This document shows, piece by piece, positions 1 to 8,533 of a stretch of 64,000 bases of DNA. The DNA is taken from contig CAVQZD010000005.1 of NCBI GenBank assembly GCA_963718375.1, positions 1,178,001 through 1,242,000 on the forward strand, given 5' to 3'. Source of the DNA: RBG-16-64-13 sp963718375. Its GTDB lineage: Bacteria; Actinomycetota; Thermoleophilia; RBG-16-64-13. A program made the translations under genes and the position numbers. How positions within the stretch are numbered: position 1 is the stretch's first letter; each line of letters opens with the position of its first letter. The notes beneath the pieces were generated by a model, which saw nothing but the letters and a program-made list of their open reading frames with translations, was not told the origin of the DNA and made no database searches.

Positions 1-395
1 ACAATGTCCAGCGCGGGCGATAGACGCAGAACACCATCGGAATATGTCCACGTGCCGTCACTCTCTCCAGGCCCCGCGGACGACACGCGTATCTCCAGAG
101 TGAATGTGTGATCCTTGTTGACCAGGAGACGTCCGCTCCCGGTGTCATAGCTACCTTCCCAAACCCCAACGAGCGTCTCTTCGTCGCCTGGATGTCCCCA
201 AGGAGGAAACCCGTCTGGCCAGGCCAACATCGGCACCAATACGCTGGCAGCAAGAACTGCCGCAAGCGCTATGGCGACGGCCAGGAGAGCACGACGACGA
301 CCGCTAGAGCGAGCACGACGCCCCTCAGGGGTCTTCAGCGCATTCCCGAGATACCTCCGATCCTGGTCAGTCTGCAGCCCTTGATTCCCTGTCAC
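1..395 (-). CDS. Partial membrane-anchored small protein, candidate immunity protein for orphan RHS 1
   Basis: The frame is open from the left edge to a GTG at 395, which has a GGAGG box four bases upstream; about 131 N-terminal residues are visible. Residues 26-35 are Arg-rich and residues 36-58 are hydrophobic (RRRALLAVAIALAAVLAAS), giving one signal-anchor helix. A Gly/Pro-rich linker follows, then a region with VGVWEGSYD and TWTYSDGVLRL that looks beta-rich. I do not recognise the family. The gene begins 79 bases after the stop of orphan RHS 1, the position where immunity genes sit elsewhere in this island. A membrane-anchored partner would suit a toxin acting at the envelope, but that is inference. 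TTG codons at 431 and 434 are weaker alternative starts. Confidence 0.6.
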   Translation of the reverse strand, partial: MTGNQGLQTDQDRRYLGNALKTPEGRRARSSGRRRALLAVAIALAAVLAASVLVPMLAWPDGFPPWGHPGDEETLVGVWEGSYDTGSGRLLVNKDHTFTLEIRVSSAGPGESDGTWTYSDGVLRLSPALDI

Positions 396-474
396 CTGGC
401 CTCCAGCGGACTTAACATTTTGACGCCGCAACAAACCTACACCATCCTATCGACTGCCTGCACAATGCGGAGGA

Positions 475-2652
475 CTAGCTCAACCCTTGGACAACGTCAG
501 GGAAGGGTACCGGCAAGGGCTCGGTCCATTCAAAGACCTGCCTGACCGTCCCCATGTACTCGCCATGGTCTCTGTTCTCAATGCCGAGGAATCCCGGAAT
601 GTGGTACAGAAAGGAGTCCAAGGTAAGGTAGTTCTCGACGTGATACGTTGCAAACAAACCGTTCTCTGTCTTGTGAACCCAGGCCCCATCGACCCCACCT
701 ACCTGCGCGGGAGTGTCACTGAATCCGACCAAGCCACCCACATACACCCCGATCGGGCCAAAGAGCGACCCGATGGCCAGCTTGGGCGCCGCAGTCTTCA
801 CGAAAGCTTCACCGATCCCAAGCGCTACACCGTTCACGTCCTCATAGCCGTTGCCCGCGAATGCATCGCGCATCTTCTCTGCAACCGGGGAGCTTTTCAT
901 CTCACGCAACTGCCAGTCCGACGCCCCATACTGAATCGTCTCCGGCAACTTCGCGCCAATCCACTTGAACAGCAGTTCATAGGTGGACTCGATGCCATCG
1001 GTCTGCGTTCCTTGGGCCTGTGCCTGAGTGGTAGGCTTGCTTTTCACTTTCCGCCGTTTCTGCTTGCTGTACTCACTTGTCGCTTTCGCCTTTGCGGTCC
1101 ACTTGGCCATCGCTTTCTTCATGTTCTTGAAGATGTCCATAAACGCGTACCCGCTCGGATCGATATTCTTGACCGGGTTCCCCAGGCAGTACCCGTACGC
1201 GCTCTGCTCCCCGTCGTTGCGAGAGAGGTCTTTCGAGAGGAACTGCCGGGTCGCGGGGTCGTAGTGGCGGGCCGAGAGGTAATACATCCCCGACTCGGAG
1301 TCGTAGCAGTAGCCAGCGTACCTGAGCACCTGGCGCTGGGCGATCTTGGTGGCCACGTCCAGGCTGATGGTCTCGGTCTCGCCCTGGGTCGTGGCTTGGG
1401 CCCAGAGGCCGGTGCCGACGTTGCCGTTGCCAATCGGGTTACCCCAGGCGTCGTAGCGATAGGCGGCGAAGGGGCTCCCGTTCGCATCGAGGAGCTCGAC
1501 CACATCGCCGCGGTCGGTGGTGACCAGAGCGAAGGTCACGGGCGCTGCCGGGTTCTGGGGATCGGTGGTGTCACGGTAGATGCCGGCGTACGGTTTCCCG
1601 TACTCGTCATAGAGGTAGGTGATGGTCCACTTGGCAAGGGTGGTATCCCCTTGCTTCTCTTCGGCCTCCAGCTTATGCAGGGTAAGGCCGGTATAGGTGA
1701 AGTCTGTGGTGGTCTCGGTGCCGTCCTTGCTCACGACCGAGCGGGTGCGCTGGCCTACCGAGTCGTACTGGTAGCTGCCCTGCACGGCCACGCTGCCGCT
1801 TGAGTACTTCTTGAACTCAGAGAGTCTCCCCGTGCCGGTGTAGGCGTAGGTGGTGCGATTGGGGTCGGTCTCGCTACTCGTGGGGGCCTGGACCGTGCGC
1901 CAGCGCTTACCGGAGTCGAAGAAGAAGTAGGTCTGGACCTCGGTCCCGATCTTGGTCTGCGCGAGGCGGTTCTGGTCGTATACGTAGGTGCGGGTGCCGT
2001 CCGAGGTGAGGTTGCCGGCCGCATCGAAGGTGTAGGTCTCGGTGAAGGCGTCGGAGGAGTCGCCACCGTTGATATCGATGCTGGCGGTCGCGAGGCGCCC
2101 GGAGTCGGTGTAGGTGTAGGCCGAGACCAGGCGACCGACGAAGGAGGTCACAGGAGCGGCCTCGGTGGTCGTGGTGGCCGGGGCCTCGGTCGTGGTCGTG
2201 GGTACTCCCGTGGTCGTTGTCCCACCTTCGGTGGTGGTGGTCGCGCCTTCGGTGGTCGTCGTGGGTGCCTCGGTCGTCGTGGTCTCAGGGGCGTTCACCG
2301 TGCCGCCTACCGCGAGGAGTCTCAGGTCTTCTGCGGTCTTGAGACCGCTCTCCGTCGAGTACGTGTAGGCCTGGGTACCTTGGGCCCCAGGATCCCCGAG
2401 GCCGTCTGCACCGACCGAGGCGAAGCCGCTCCCCCACTGATGAGTGAGGTGGCCCTTCTGGTCAAAGAGGTAGTTTGAATCGAGGCTGCCTGAGCCGGTC
2501 GTTAGGGTGGCCTTGGTCAGGCGCTTGGCGTCGTCGCGGGTGTTGACCGTGCGGGTGAAGGCCGTGCCTCCCGAGACGGTGCTTGCGCGCGAGGTCTCCA
2601 GGCCGTCGGCACTCGATGATGACGGTGGAAGACACCAGCAGATCGTTCGCAA
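475..2652 (-). CDS. Orphan RHS module 1 (core fragment with unnamed toxin tip)
   Basis: This is a start-less copy of the 3' part of the full-length RHS gene. DNA similarity begins at about 2737, directly after the Imm26 stop, in the YD repeat that reads DNIRH in the full protein. A frameshift near 2610 separates the first ~40 codons from the rest. The open frame then has a Thr-rich linker (residues ~120-165), YD repeats and the RHS core ending in the DPSGYAF junction near residue 500. The last ~220 residues are unique: a Lys-rich stretch, an AFAGNGYEDVNG segment, a Gly-rich hydrophobic patch and the ending FEWTEPLP. That ending and a GASxxxxREM motif recur in orphan RHS 5, so the two tips seem related. 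No signal peptide or plausible start is present, so expression may need recombination into the intact gene. Confidence 0.7.
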   Translation of the reverse strand: MRTICWCLPPSSSSADGLETSRASTVSGGTAFTRTVNTRDDAKRLTKATLTTGSGSLDSNYLFDQKGHLTHQWGSGFASVGADGLGDPGAQGTQAYTYSTESGLKTAEDLRLLAVGGTVNAPETTTTEAPTTTTEGATTTTEGGTTTTGVPTTTTEAPATTTTEAAPVTSFVGRLVSAYTYTDSGRLATASIDINGGDSSDAFTETYTFDAAGNLTSDGTRTYVYDQNRLAQTKIGTEVQTYFFFDSGKRWRTVQAPTSSETDPNRTTYAYTGTGRLSEFKKYSSGSVAVQGSYQYDSVGQRTRSVVSKDGTETTTDFTYTGLTLHKLEAEEKQGDTTLAKWTITYLYDEYGKPYAGIYRDTTDPQNPAAPVTFALVTTDRGDVVELLDANGSPFAAYRYDAWGNPIGNGNVGTGLWAQATTQGETETISLDVATKIAQRQVLRYAGYCYDSESGMYYLSARHYDPATRQFLSKDLSRNDGEQSAYGYCLGNPVKNIDPSGYAFMDIFKNMKKAMAKWTAKAKATSEYSKQKRRKVKSKPTTQAQAQGTQTDGIESTYELLFKWIGAKLPETIQYGASDWQLREMKSSPVAEKMRDAFAGNGYEDVNGVALGIGEAFVKTAAPKLAIGSLFGPIGVYVGGLVGFSDTPAQVGGVDGAWVHKTENGLFATYHVENYLTLDSFLYHIPGFLGIENRDHGEYMGTVRQVFEWTEPLPVPFPDVVQGLS

Positions 2653-2728
2653 TCCCGCGACCAGCCACCGTCACGGTGTCAGCGGGGTGTTCACCGGATA
2701 GGTGGCGCTCGTCGTGGGGTAGCGGATG

Positions 2729-3205
2729 TTATCGGCTCACCCCTAGCAGCCGCGAGAGTCTCGCCTCCACGAAGCCTGCTCCCATACTGCCATCCTCGGG
2801 GAGAAACGCCGCATCCTGCGCAGCGACCTCTCTTTCTCTTGGTCGGCTGGCTGGATCGTCGTCGTCATAGAACACATGGAAGTGTCGACCGGTCAGCTCC
2901 TCATACCGACCGAAGACCGGCATGGGCCATTCTGACCGTCTCCATTCTCTCGATCTTCCAAGGATTTGCCACGAGCCACTCGTGAGGCCCAGATGGCCGC
3001 ACATTCCCACCAGCACGGCATCTCCCGCAGTCAGGTTCACAGTGTCAGCTAGGGCTGGGATCCGCCCGTATGGCGGCCCGAAGAAGTAGCAGAGTAGCGT
3101 AGCCTTCCTTTGGTTGGCGCGAGCCACAATACCAAGTGCGTATGCTTCTGGGCGCAGAGGCACTGCAAACCAGTCGCCTTCCGAATAGGTGCCGCGACGC
3201 GTCAT
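2729..3205 (-). CDS. Immunity protein 26 family (Imm26)
   Basis: A 158-aa soluble protein whose N-terminus (EGDWFAVPLRPEAYALGIVA) has the pattern of Imm26 proteins of polymorphic toxin systems, followed by LLCYFFGPPYG and VLVGMCGHLGL, also typical. Its ATG overlaps the stop of orphan RHS 2 in an ATGA arrangement, so translation of toxin tip and immunity protein would be coupled. The expected role is to bind and neutralise the nuclease-like tip of orphan RHS 2 in the cytoplasm. The stop codon TAA is supplied by sequence belonging to the next RHS core copy, showing that the module boundary was created by recombination. Family assignment is from memory of the pattern, not a search. Confidence 0.75.
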   Translation of the reverse strand: MTRRGTYSEGDWFAVPLRPEAYALGIVARANQRKATLLCYFFGPPYGRIPALADTVNLTAGDAVLVGMCGHLGLTSGSWQILGRSREWRRSEWPMPVFGRYEELTGRHFHVFYDDDDPASRPREREVAAQDAAFLPEDGSMGAGFVEARLSRLLGVSR

Positions 3206-4899
3206 CGCGCGCCACCCATTGCGGCGAAGTAGTCCTGCGCCGCTTGCCGATACTCACCTATGGCGGGGTTATTCGGGCTGATGGCCCTGATCATGTTGTA
3301 GCCACCGTTCTCAGCCATAGCCTCAGGATACCTGTTGTACAGGACGTCCTCGAGGCCTCTTTGCTTCGCGTAATCGTCTGTGTAGTACTCGGCCTTGAAC
3401 TTGAATTCACTCAGAACGGGGTCGCTGCCGTGCGCGGCTTTCCGTGCTGCGAGGTCGCTTGACCTACCCGTCCGGACGACATTGCCGGCTTCATCGCGAA
3501 GAGTGTATGCGCCTCCCTTCGCTGTCGAGGCTACTGCCTCCGCTGCCTTTGCGGCGGAGTTCATCATTTTCATCGACCCAGCGGCTATTGGATCCACAGG
3601 TGGGAGGCCGGCCCCACACATCATCCAGAGAATCACCGTCTCCGCAATAGCCGTGGACCCTTCCACCGCCGCATCCTTGAAGTTGCCTCGGTATCCGGCC
3701 TCGCCAGCCTTGTAGGTCGATTCTGCTATCCCATACATGGGATTCCAGTAGGGCATAGACTTTGATGCCCAGCCATCCTGGCGGAACACGTTGTGTTTGC
3801 TGACCGGGTTCAGATCCTGGGTGATCGCGTGCCGCACTCCTCGATAGGCGGCGCTGATGCCCCGGCCGGCCGCCTTCAGCCATTTGCGCGGGTCCCAACT
3901 GAAGTAGCCCGTCGGATCCACATTCCTAATCGGGTTCCCCGCGCAATACCCATACGCACTCTGCTCCCCGTCGTTGCGGGAGAGGTCCTTTGAGAGGAAC
4001 TGCCGAGTCGCGGGGTCGTAGTGGCGGGCGGAGAGGTAGTACATCCCGCTCTCTGAGTCGTAGCAGTAGCCCGCGTACCTGAGCACCTGGCGCTGCGCGA
4101 TCTTGGTCGCCACTTCCAGGCTGATGGTCTCGGTCTCACTCTGGGTCGTGGCTTGAGCCCAGAGGCCGGTGCCGACGTTGCCTGCGCCTATCGGATTGCC
4201 CCAGGCGTCGTAGCGATAGGCGGCGAAGGCCTTGCCGTTTGTGTCCAGGAGCTCGACCACGTCCCCGCGGTCGGTGGTGACCAGGGCGAAGGTCACGGGT
4301 GCGGCCGGGTTCTGGGGGTCGGTGGTGTCACGGTAGATGCCGGCGTACGGTTTCCCGTATTCGTCGTAGAGGTAGGTGATGGTCCACTTGGCAAGGGTGG
4401 TCTCGCCCTGCTTCTCTTCGGCCTCCAGCTTATGCAGGGTGAGGCCGGTGTAGGTGAAGTCTGTGGTGGTCTGGGTGCCGTCCTTGGTGACGGTCGAGCG
4501 GGTGCGCTGGCCTACCGAGTCGTACTGGTAGGTGCCCTGCGCGGCCACGCTGCCGCTTGAGTACTTCTTGAACTCAGAGAGTCTCCCGGTGCCGGTGTAG
4601 GCGTAGGTGGTGCGGTTCGGGTCGCTCTCGCTACTCGTGGGAGCCTGGACCGTACGCCAGCGCTTACCGGAGTCGAAGAAGAAGTAGGTCTGGACCTCGG
4701 TCCCGATCTTGGTCTGCGCGAGGCGGTTCTGGTCGTAGAGGTAGGTGCGGGTGCCGTCTGAGGTGAGGTTGCCGGCCGCATCGAAGGTGTAGGACTCGGT
4801 GTAGGCGTCGGAGGGGTCGCCGTTGTCGGTGATGTCGATGCTGGCGGTGGCCAGACGCCCGGAGTCGGTGTGGGTGTAGGCGGAGACCAGGCGGCCCAC
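3202..4899 (-). CDS. Orphan RHS module 2 with GIY-YIG/URI-type nuclease tip
   Basis: An RHS core copy beginning in the Thr-rich linker at about 4964; the coordinate 4899 is only the first in-frame GTG. The core runs to a DPTGYFSW junction near residue 333. A pre-toxin region follows, and the last ~105 residues read GAYTLRDEAGNVVRTGRSSD then KAAH, the shape of GIY-YIG (URI) endonucleases: an aromatic beginning, a G-x-V-x-x-(V/T)-G strand and an R/H-containing helix. Known Tox-URI tips cut nucleic acids, so nucleic-acid cleavage is the expected activity. The stop overlaps the Imm26 start by four bases. There is no ribosome binding site or signal peptide, so it appears silent in its present place. 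Confidence 0.7.
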   Translation of the reverse strand: MGRLVSAYTHTDSGRLATASIDITDNGDPSDAYTESYTFDAAGNLTSDGTRTYLYDQNRLAQTKIGTEVQTYFFFDSGKRWRTVQAPTSSESDPNRTTYAYTGTGRLSEFKKYSSGSVAAQGTYQYDSVGQRTRSTVTKDGTQTTTDFTYTGLTLHKLEAEEKQGETTLAKWTITYLYDEYGKPYAGIYRDTTDPQNPAAPVTFALVTTDRGDVVELLDTNGKAFAAYRYDAWGNPIGAGNVGTGLWAQATTQSETETISLEVATKIAQRQVLRYAGYCYDSESGMYYLSARHYDPATRQFLSKDLSRNDGEQSAYGYCAGNPIRNVDPTGYFSWDPRKWLKAAGRGISAAYRGVRHAITQDLNPVSKHNVFRQDGWASKSMPYWNPMYGIAESTYKAGEAGYRGNFKDAAVEGSTAIAETVILWMMCGAGLPPVDPIAAGSMKMMNSAAKAAEAVASTAKGGAYTLRDEAGNVVRTGRSSDLAARKAAHGSDPVLSEFKFKAEYYTDDYAKQRGLEDVLYNRYPEAMAENGGYNMIRAISPNNPAIGEYRQAAQDYFAAMGGAR

Positions 4900-4972
4900 G
4901 AAGGAGGTCTCGGGCTGGGCTTCGGTGGTCGTGGTTGCAGGGGCCTCGGTGGTCGTGGTGGGCAGCTGCTGA

Positions 4973-5003
4973 GGTGCGCCTGGCAGGATTCGAACCTGCG
5001 ACC
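4973..5003 (-). other. tRNA 3'-end remnant (T arm plus acceptor strand)
   Basis: On the minus strand a perfect 5-bp T stem (GCAGG and CCTGC) encloses the canonical TTCGAAT loop (4983-4999), followed by seven bases resembling an acceptor strand, an A and CC. No matching acceptor, D arm or anticodon arm can be folded from the 5' side, so this is a fragment rather than a working tRNA. Such 3' ends are left at integration or recombination sites of genomic islands. It lies between the start of orphan RHS 2 and the WG-repeat gene. Confidence 0.5.
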
Positions 5004-5246
5004 CACGCTATTGACGTTCGTTGTCCCATCCAGCCGAGCTAGGCTCACGATCTCGCTGCCCAGCCGGACCGAGGGCCACAGACTCCCTCGCCCGGGGCGC
5101 CAGCGAGCTGTTACGCCAGCCACTCGGGCCTCCAAAGCGAGGTGGCTTGAGAGTCGTGCCAAGCTTGCTGGTGGCAGAGACGCTCCTTTGGTCACTCTGC
5201 AGCGCCCGCTCCTGCCGCTCAGCCAGTACTTGAGGCGGCCATCATC

Positions 5247-6365
5247 CTATTTCTCGTGCCAGACGTAGTTGCCCTCAAGATCGATATATCCGACGGCTCC
5301 GCTCGGTTCTTCAACATATGCCAAGCCGTTGCGGTAGTCACCCACGCTCGTGAAGACCGCAGGCACTGCCCAAGCACCCGTTGTGCCGACGAATCCCCAC
5401 CGGGCGCTCCCGTCAGGCCCAGGGCCCATTAGAAGCACTGCGACCCGCGAATCACTGAACCCCTCGGTGACCCCTACTCCGCCAATCGCCTCGCCCTGAA
5501 TCTCCGCCACCGTGTCGCCAGCCCTGTCAATGATCACGTACTCCGAACGCGTACGCTCAACGACCGCCAGCCCGTCATCGAATGTGGTGGCCGAAAGATA
5601 AGTGGGTGGTATCACGAACTCTCCGCTGGCATCTATGTAACCCCACAAGTCCTGGCCGTCACGAGCGGGTGCCAGCCCTTCGCGGAATTCCAGCCCAGTA
5701 ACACCGCGAGCGAGCTTGATGACCGTGCGCCCCGAGGTGTCGATGTACTCGTCGTACTCGCTGGCGCCACGGACTACTGAAACGGCCGCCACACCCTCAC
5801 TGAATCTGGCCGCCACTTCCCACTGAGGGTTGGGGGGTATGACTAGCTTGCCCACTTCGTCCATGTAGCCTAGCCCATCAGGCGTGAGAACCTGGGCCAG
5901 ACCTCCATGGAACGAGTACGCAGTGGAGAATTGGGGTGTGATCACCATTTCCCCTGACTCATCGATGTAGCCCCACAGTCCGTCGACCTTGACGCATGCC
6001 AAGCCGTCGCTGAATCCACCGGCATCCTGGTACTGAAAGCCGATGGCAACTCGCCCGGCCTTGTCGATGAAGCCCCACTCACCATCCTGTCTGGCCGGGA
6101 AGAGCCGCGGCTTGTAAGCGGCTAGCTCTGGATCAAGCTCAGCGACACTCCAAGGCAACCCTGCATCGGCGCTGACGGAAGTCTCGATTGACCCCGTCGG
6201 CCCACAGCCAGCTGCAAACCCGAGAATCAGCGCGACAACCATCGCCGCGAGAAGGGGCCAGGAGCGCGCTCTGTCTTCCACCTTGCTGCCCTGCCTTCCT
6301 GTGCGGCCCTGCGTAGTGACAATCCCATTGGACGAGACTACTCCACTAGGGCGTTGCTCGGACAT
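5247..6365 (-). CDS. WG-repeat lipoprotein, candidate partner/immunity protein of orphan RHS 3
   Basis: About 372 aa. I chose the ATG at 6365 because a GGGGGAG box lies four bases upstream; it overlaps the end of orphan RHS 3 by 20 bases, which couples the two. An N-terminal hydrophobic segment ends in a lipobox-like FAAGC, so the mature protein is probably a lipoprotein outside the membrane. The rest is a run of WG-type repeats (WGFIDKAG, WGYIDESG, GYMDEVGK, WGYIDASG, WGFVGTTG, GYIDLEGNYVW) spaced about 45-50 residues apart. WG repeats are usually ligand- or protein-binding. Its place directly behind a toxin tip suggests immunity, or a scaffold for the surface RHS protein. A second full copy lies at 16135-17163 and a fragment at 8986-9270. 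Confidence 0.8.
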   Translation of the reverse strand: MSEQRPSGVVSSNGIVTTQGRTGRQGSKVEDRARSWPLLAAMVVALILGFAAGCGPTGSIETSVSADAGLPWSVAELDPELAAYKPRLFPARQDGEWGFIDKAGRVAIGFQYQDAGGFSDGLACVKVDGLWGYIDESGEMVITPQFSTAYSFHGGLAQVLTPDGLGYMDEVGKLVIPPNPQWEVAARFSEGVAAVSVVRGASEYDEYIDTSGRTVIKLARGVTGLEFREGLAPARDGQDLWGYIDASGEFVIPPTYLSATTFDDGLAVVERTRSEYVIIDRAGDTVAEIQGEAIGGVGVTEGFSDSRVAVLLMGPGPDGSARWGFVGTTGAWAVPAVFTSVGDYRNGLAYVEEPSGAVGYIDLEGNYVWHEK

Positions 6366-7638
6366 AGCGCTCCCCCGTCCATTGGCACTGGGGAGTCGCG
6401 GCACCAAGCTCGTATCCCCATTGGATCATGTCCCAGTCAACCCCTTCCCCGACCCTTTCCGATTTCTTGTCCAGGCCGTTCTCTGCTTTCGCCACCGCCC
6501 AGCTCCCAATGAGCAAGAGCTCCACAGGGATCCCAAGCTGTGCGCCGACGAATCCGAAGTGCATATTCCCGAAGTCCTCGGGGGAAATCTTCTCCGACCT
6601 CCTTCCGTCATCGAACACCATCACGTCGACGGACGAGTCCACACCTGGGTCATGAGCAAGCTTGAAATCCCAGGGTGCCTTGCTTGCTACCTCGTCTTTG
6701 TACCAGAACCACGTATCCTTCGTCCCCATCAAGGCCCCCAAGCCTGGGCCTAGCCCTGAGCTCCTCTTGTAGACGTCACCGAGCAGTCTCTCGTTCGCGT
6801 AGCCCGCGTTGGCGCGCATGACCCCCATCAAGTAGGCGGTGCCATCCGGAAGACCCCTTCCCTCCTTTGGCAGACCAGGAAAGACAATCACCCTCGTCGT
6901 GGTCGTGGTCTTCTTCTTAGTTGGCCTTGCCAATTTATGATCTCGAGCGGACTTCAGTTTCGCCGTGAACCGCTTGAAGAAGTCAAAAAAGGCCAGCCCA
7001 TTGGGATCCACATTCCCCACCGGATTCCCCAAACAGTACCCATACGCGCTCTGCTCCCCGTCGTTGCGGGAGAGGTCCTTCGAGAGGAACTGCCGGGTCG
7101 CCGGATCGTAGTGGCGAGCCGACAGGTAATACATCCCGCTCTCTGAGTCGTAGCAGTAGCCGGCGTAGCGCAGGACCTGGCGCCCGGCGATCTTCTCGGC
7201 CACGTCCAGGCTGATGGTCTCGGCCTCGCCCTGGGTCGTGGCTTGAGCCCAGATGCCTGCGCCTGCGTTCCCCTGTCCCAGCGGGTTACCCCAGGCGTCG
7301 TAGCGGTAGGCGGCGAAGGGACTCCCGTTTGCGTCTAGGAGCTCCACCACATCGCCGCGGTCGGTGGTGACCAGAGCGAAGGTCACGGGCGCAGCTGGGT
7401 TCTGCGGGTCGGTGGTGTCGCGGTAGATGCCGGCATACGGCCTGCCGTACTCATCGTAGAGGTAGGTGATGGTCCACTTGGCGAGCGTCGCCTCGCCCTG
7501 CTTCTCTTCAGCTTCCAGCTTGTGCAGGGTGAGGCCGGTGTAGGTGAAGTCTGTGGTTGTCTGGATGCCGTCCTTAGTGACGACCGAGCGGGCGCGCTGG
7601 CCTACCGAGTCGTAGTCGTAGGTGCCCTGCGCGGCCAC
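6346..7638 (-). CDS. Orphan RHS module 3 with polymorphic toxin type 44-like tip
   Basis: The core similarity starts at about 7838, in the RTYVYDQNR strand, immediately behind the upstream region of the divergent DUF433 gene; 7638 is just the first in-frame GTG. The core ends at DPNGLAFF near residue 212. The unique tip (residues ~212-430) contains APWDFKL, then a DFGNMHFGFVGA motif and a hydrophobic GSWAVAKAE segment. This order (W-D-x-K, then F-G-N-x-H-x-G) matches my memory of the polymorphic toxin type 44 domain, whose biochemical activity I do not know. The stop overlaps the start of the WG-repeat lipoprotein. No start or signal peptide. Confidence 0.65.
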   Translation of the reverse strand: MAAQGTYDYDSVGQRARSVVTKDGIQTTTDFTYTGLTLHKLEAEEKQGEATLAKWTITYLYDEYGRPYAGIYRDTTDPQNPAAPVTFALVTTDRGDVVELLDANGSPFAAYRYDAWGNPLGQGNAGAGIWAQATTQGEAETISLDVAEKIAGRQVLRYAGYCYDSESGMYYLSARHYDPATRQFLSKDLSRNDGEQSAYGYCLGNPVGNVDPNGLAFFDFFKRFTAKLKSARDHKLARPTKKKTTTTTRVIVFPGLPKEGRGLPDGTAYLMGVMRANAGYANERLLGDVYKRSSGLGPGLGALMGTKDTWFWYKDEVASKAPWDFKLAHDPGVDSSVDVMVFDDGRRSEKISPEDFGNMHFGFVGAQLGIPVELLLIGSWAVAKAENGLDKKSERVGEGVDWDMIQWGYELGAATPQCQWTGERYVRATP

Positions 7639-7903
7639 GTTGCCGCCGGAGTACTTCTTGAACTCGGAGAGGCGTCCGGTGCCGGTGTAGGCGAAGGTGG
7701 TTCGATTGGAATCGGTCTCGCTATTGGTGGGAGCCTGGACCGTGCGCCAGCGCTTGCCGGAGTCGAAGAAGAAGTAGGTCTGGACCTCGGTCCCGATCTT
7801 GGTCTGACTGAGGCGGTTCTGGTCGTAGACGCAGGTGCGCCGATTGTGGGCGGGATATACTGAAAGCTGAGCCAGAGACGAGCATTAGGCGTTCGGAGGT
7901 GAC

Positions 7904-8140
7904 TTGGATATGGGATTCGAACGCATCACCACCGATCCTGACCAGATGGGGGGCGCGCCCTGCATACGGGGACTGCGCATTCCGGTGGCCACGGTGGTCG
8001 ACATGGTGGCCGACAAGATGACCGTGGACGAGATAGTGGCCGCCTTCCCTGACTTAGAGCCCGAAGACATGGAACAGGCCTTACACTTCGCCGCCGAGAC
8101 CGTCAGGGAGAGAGAGTTGCCTTTGCGGGTGGCCTCCTGA
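7904..8140 (+). CDS. DUF433 antitoxin-like protein
   Basis: A 78-aa protein with the DUF433 pattern: an R-I-T/D-P start, GGAPCIRGLRIPVATVVDM and EIVAAFPDLEPEDM, i.e. a short winged-helix-like DNA-binding domain common in VapB-type antitoxins. It is followed with overlap by a DUF5615 PIN-like protein, the standard partner, so the two form a toxin-antitoxin pair, with this gene as antitoxin and probable autorepressor. It lies on the plus strand inside the minus-strand RHS island, which suggests separate acquisition. A GGAGG box sits upstream of the in-frame TTG at about 7904. Confidence 0.85.
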   Translation: MDMGFERITTDPDQMGGAPCIRGLRIPVATVVDMVADKMTVDEIVAAFPDLEPEDMEQALHFAAETVRERELPLRVAS

Positions 8141-8508
8141 GGTTCCTCATCGACAACGCCTTGTCGCCTCGCCTGTGTGCAGGCCTGAGCGCAGCCGGTC
8201 ATGACGCGGTGCACGTGCGCGATCTTGGGATGGAGGCAGCCCCCGACAGGGAGGTGTTTGCCCTAGCCGCGCGAGAGGACAGGGTTTTGGTGTCCGCTGA
8301 CTCCGATTTCGGCACCATCTTGGCTGCCGAAGGACAGGCGAAGCCCTCTCTGATTCTGTTCAGGCGCGGCACTGACAGGCGGCCGGAGGATCAGCTCGCG
8401 CTCCTTCTGCTCAACCTGGGCGACGTCGAGAGCGACCTGACGAGCGGAAGCGTCGTTGTCTTCGAGCAACATCGGATCAGGATCAGGCGGCTCCCGATCG
8501 ACCGCTAA
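8137..8508 (+). CDS. DUF5615 PIN-like toxin
   Basis: The N-terminal motif LRFLIDNALSPRL of this family is only recovered if translation begins at CTG 8137, which overlaps the antitoxin stop as CTGA; pairs of this type normally overlap as ATGA. The next usual start (TTG 8161) would delete the first catalytic-type aspartate. The protein continues with GHDAVHVRDLGM, VLVSADSDFG and a C-terminal R-rich region, giving the PIN-like acidic residues (D in LIDN, D and D in SADSD). The expected activity is RNA cleavage restrained by the DUF433 partner. CTG initiation is inferred; alternatively it marks a start-codon mutation that silences the toxin. Confidence 0.8.
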   Translation: MRFLIDNALSPRLCAGLSAAGHDAVHVRDLGMEAAPDREVFALAAREDRVLVSADSDFGTILAAEGQAKPSLILFRRGTDRRPEDQLALLLLNLGDVESDLTSGSVVVFEQHRIRIRRLPIDR

Positions 8509-8533
8509 ACTCCCGGGCCTCCACATCCCGGGC

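Noticed and set aside
487..1803. Long plus-strand open frame across orphan RHS 1
   Set aside because: It is antisense to a clear RHS core; similar antisense frames recur over every core copy because of codon bias, and the translation shows no domain.
4960..5110. A complete tRNA or tmRNA on the minus strand
   Set aside because: Only the T arm and an acceptor-like 3' strand are convincing. No complementary 5' acceptor strand, D arm or anticodon stem can be folded, and the expected tmRNA G-U acceptor pattern and tag-coding region are absent.
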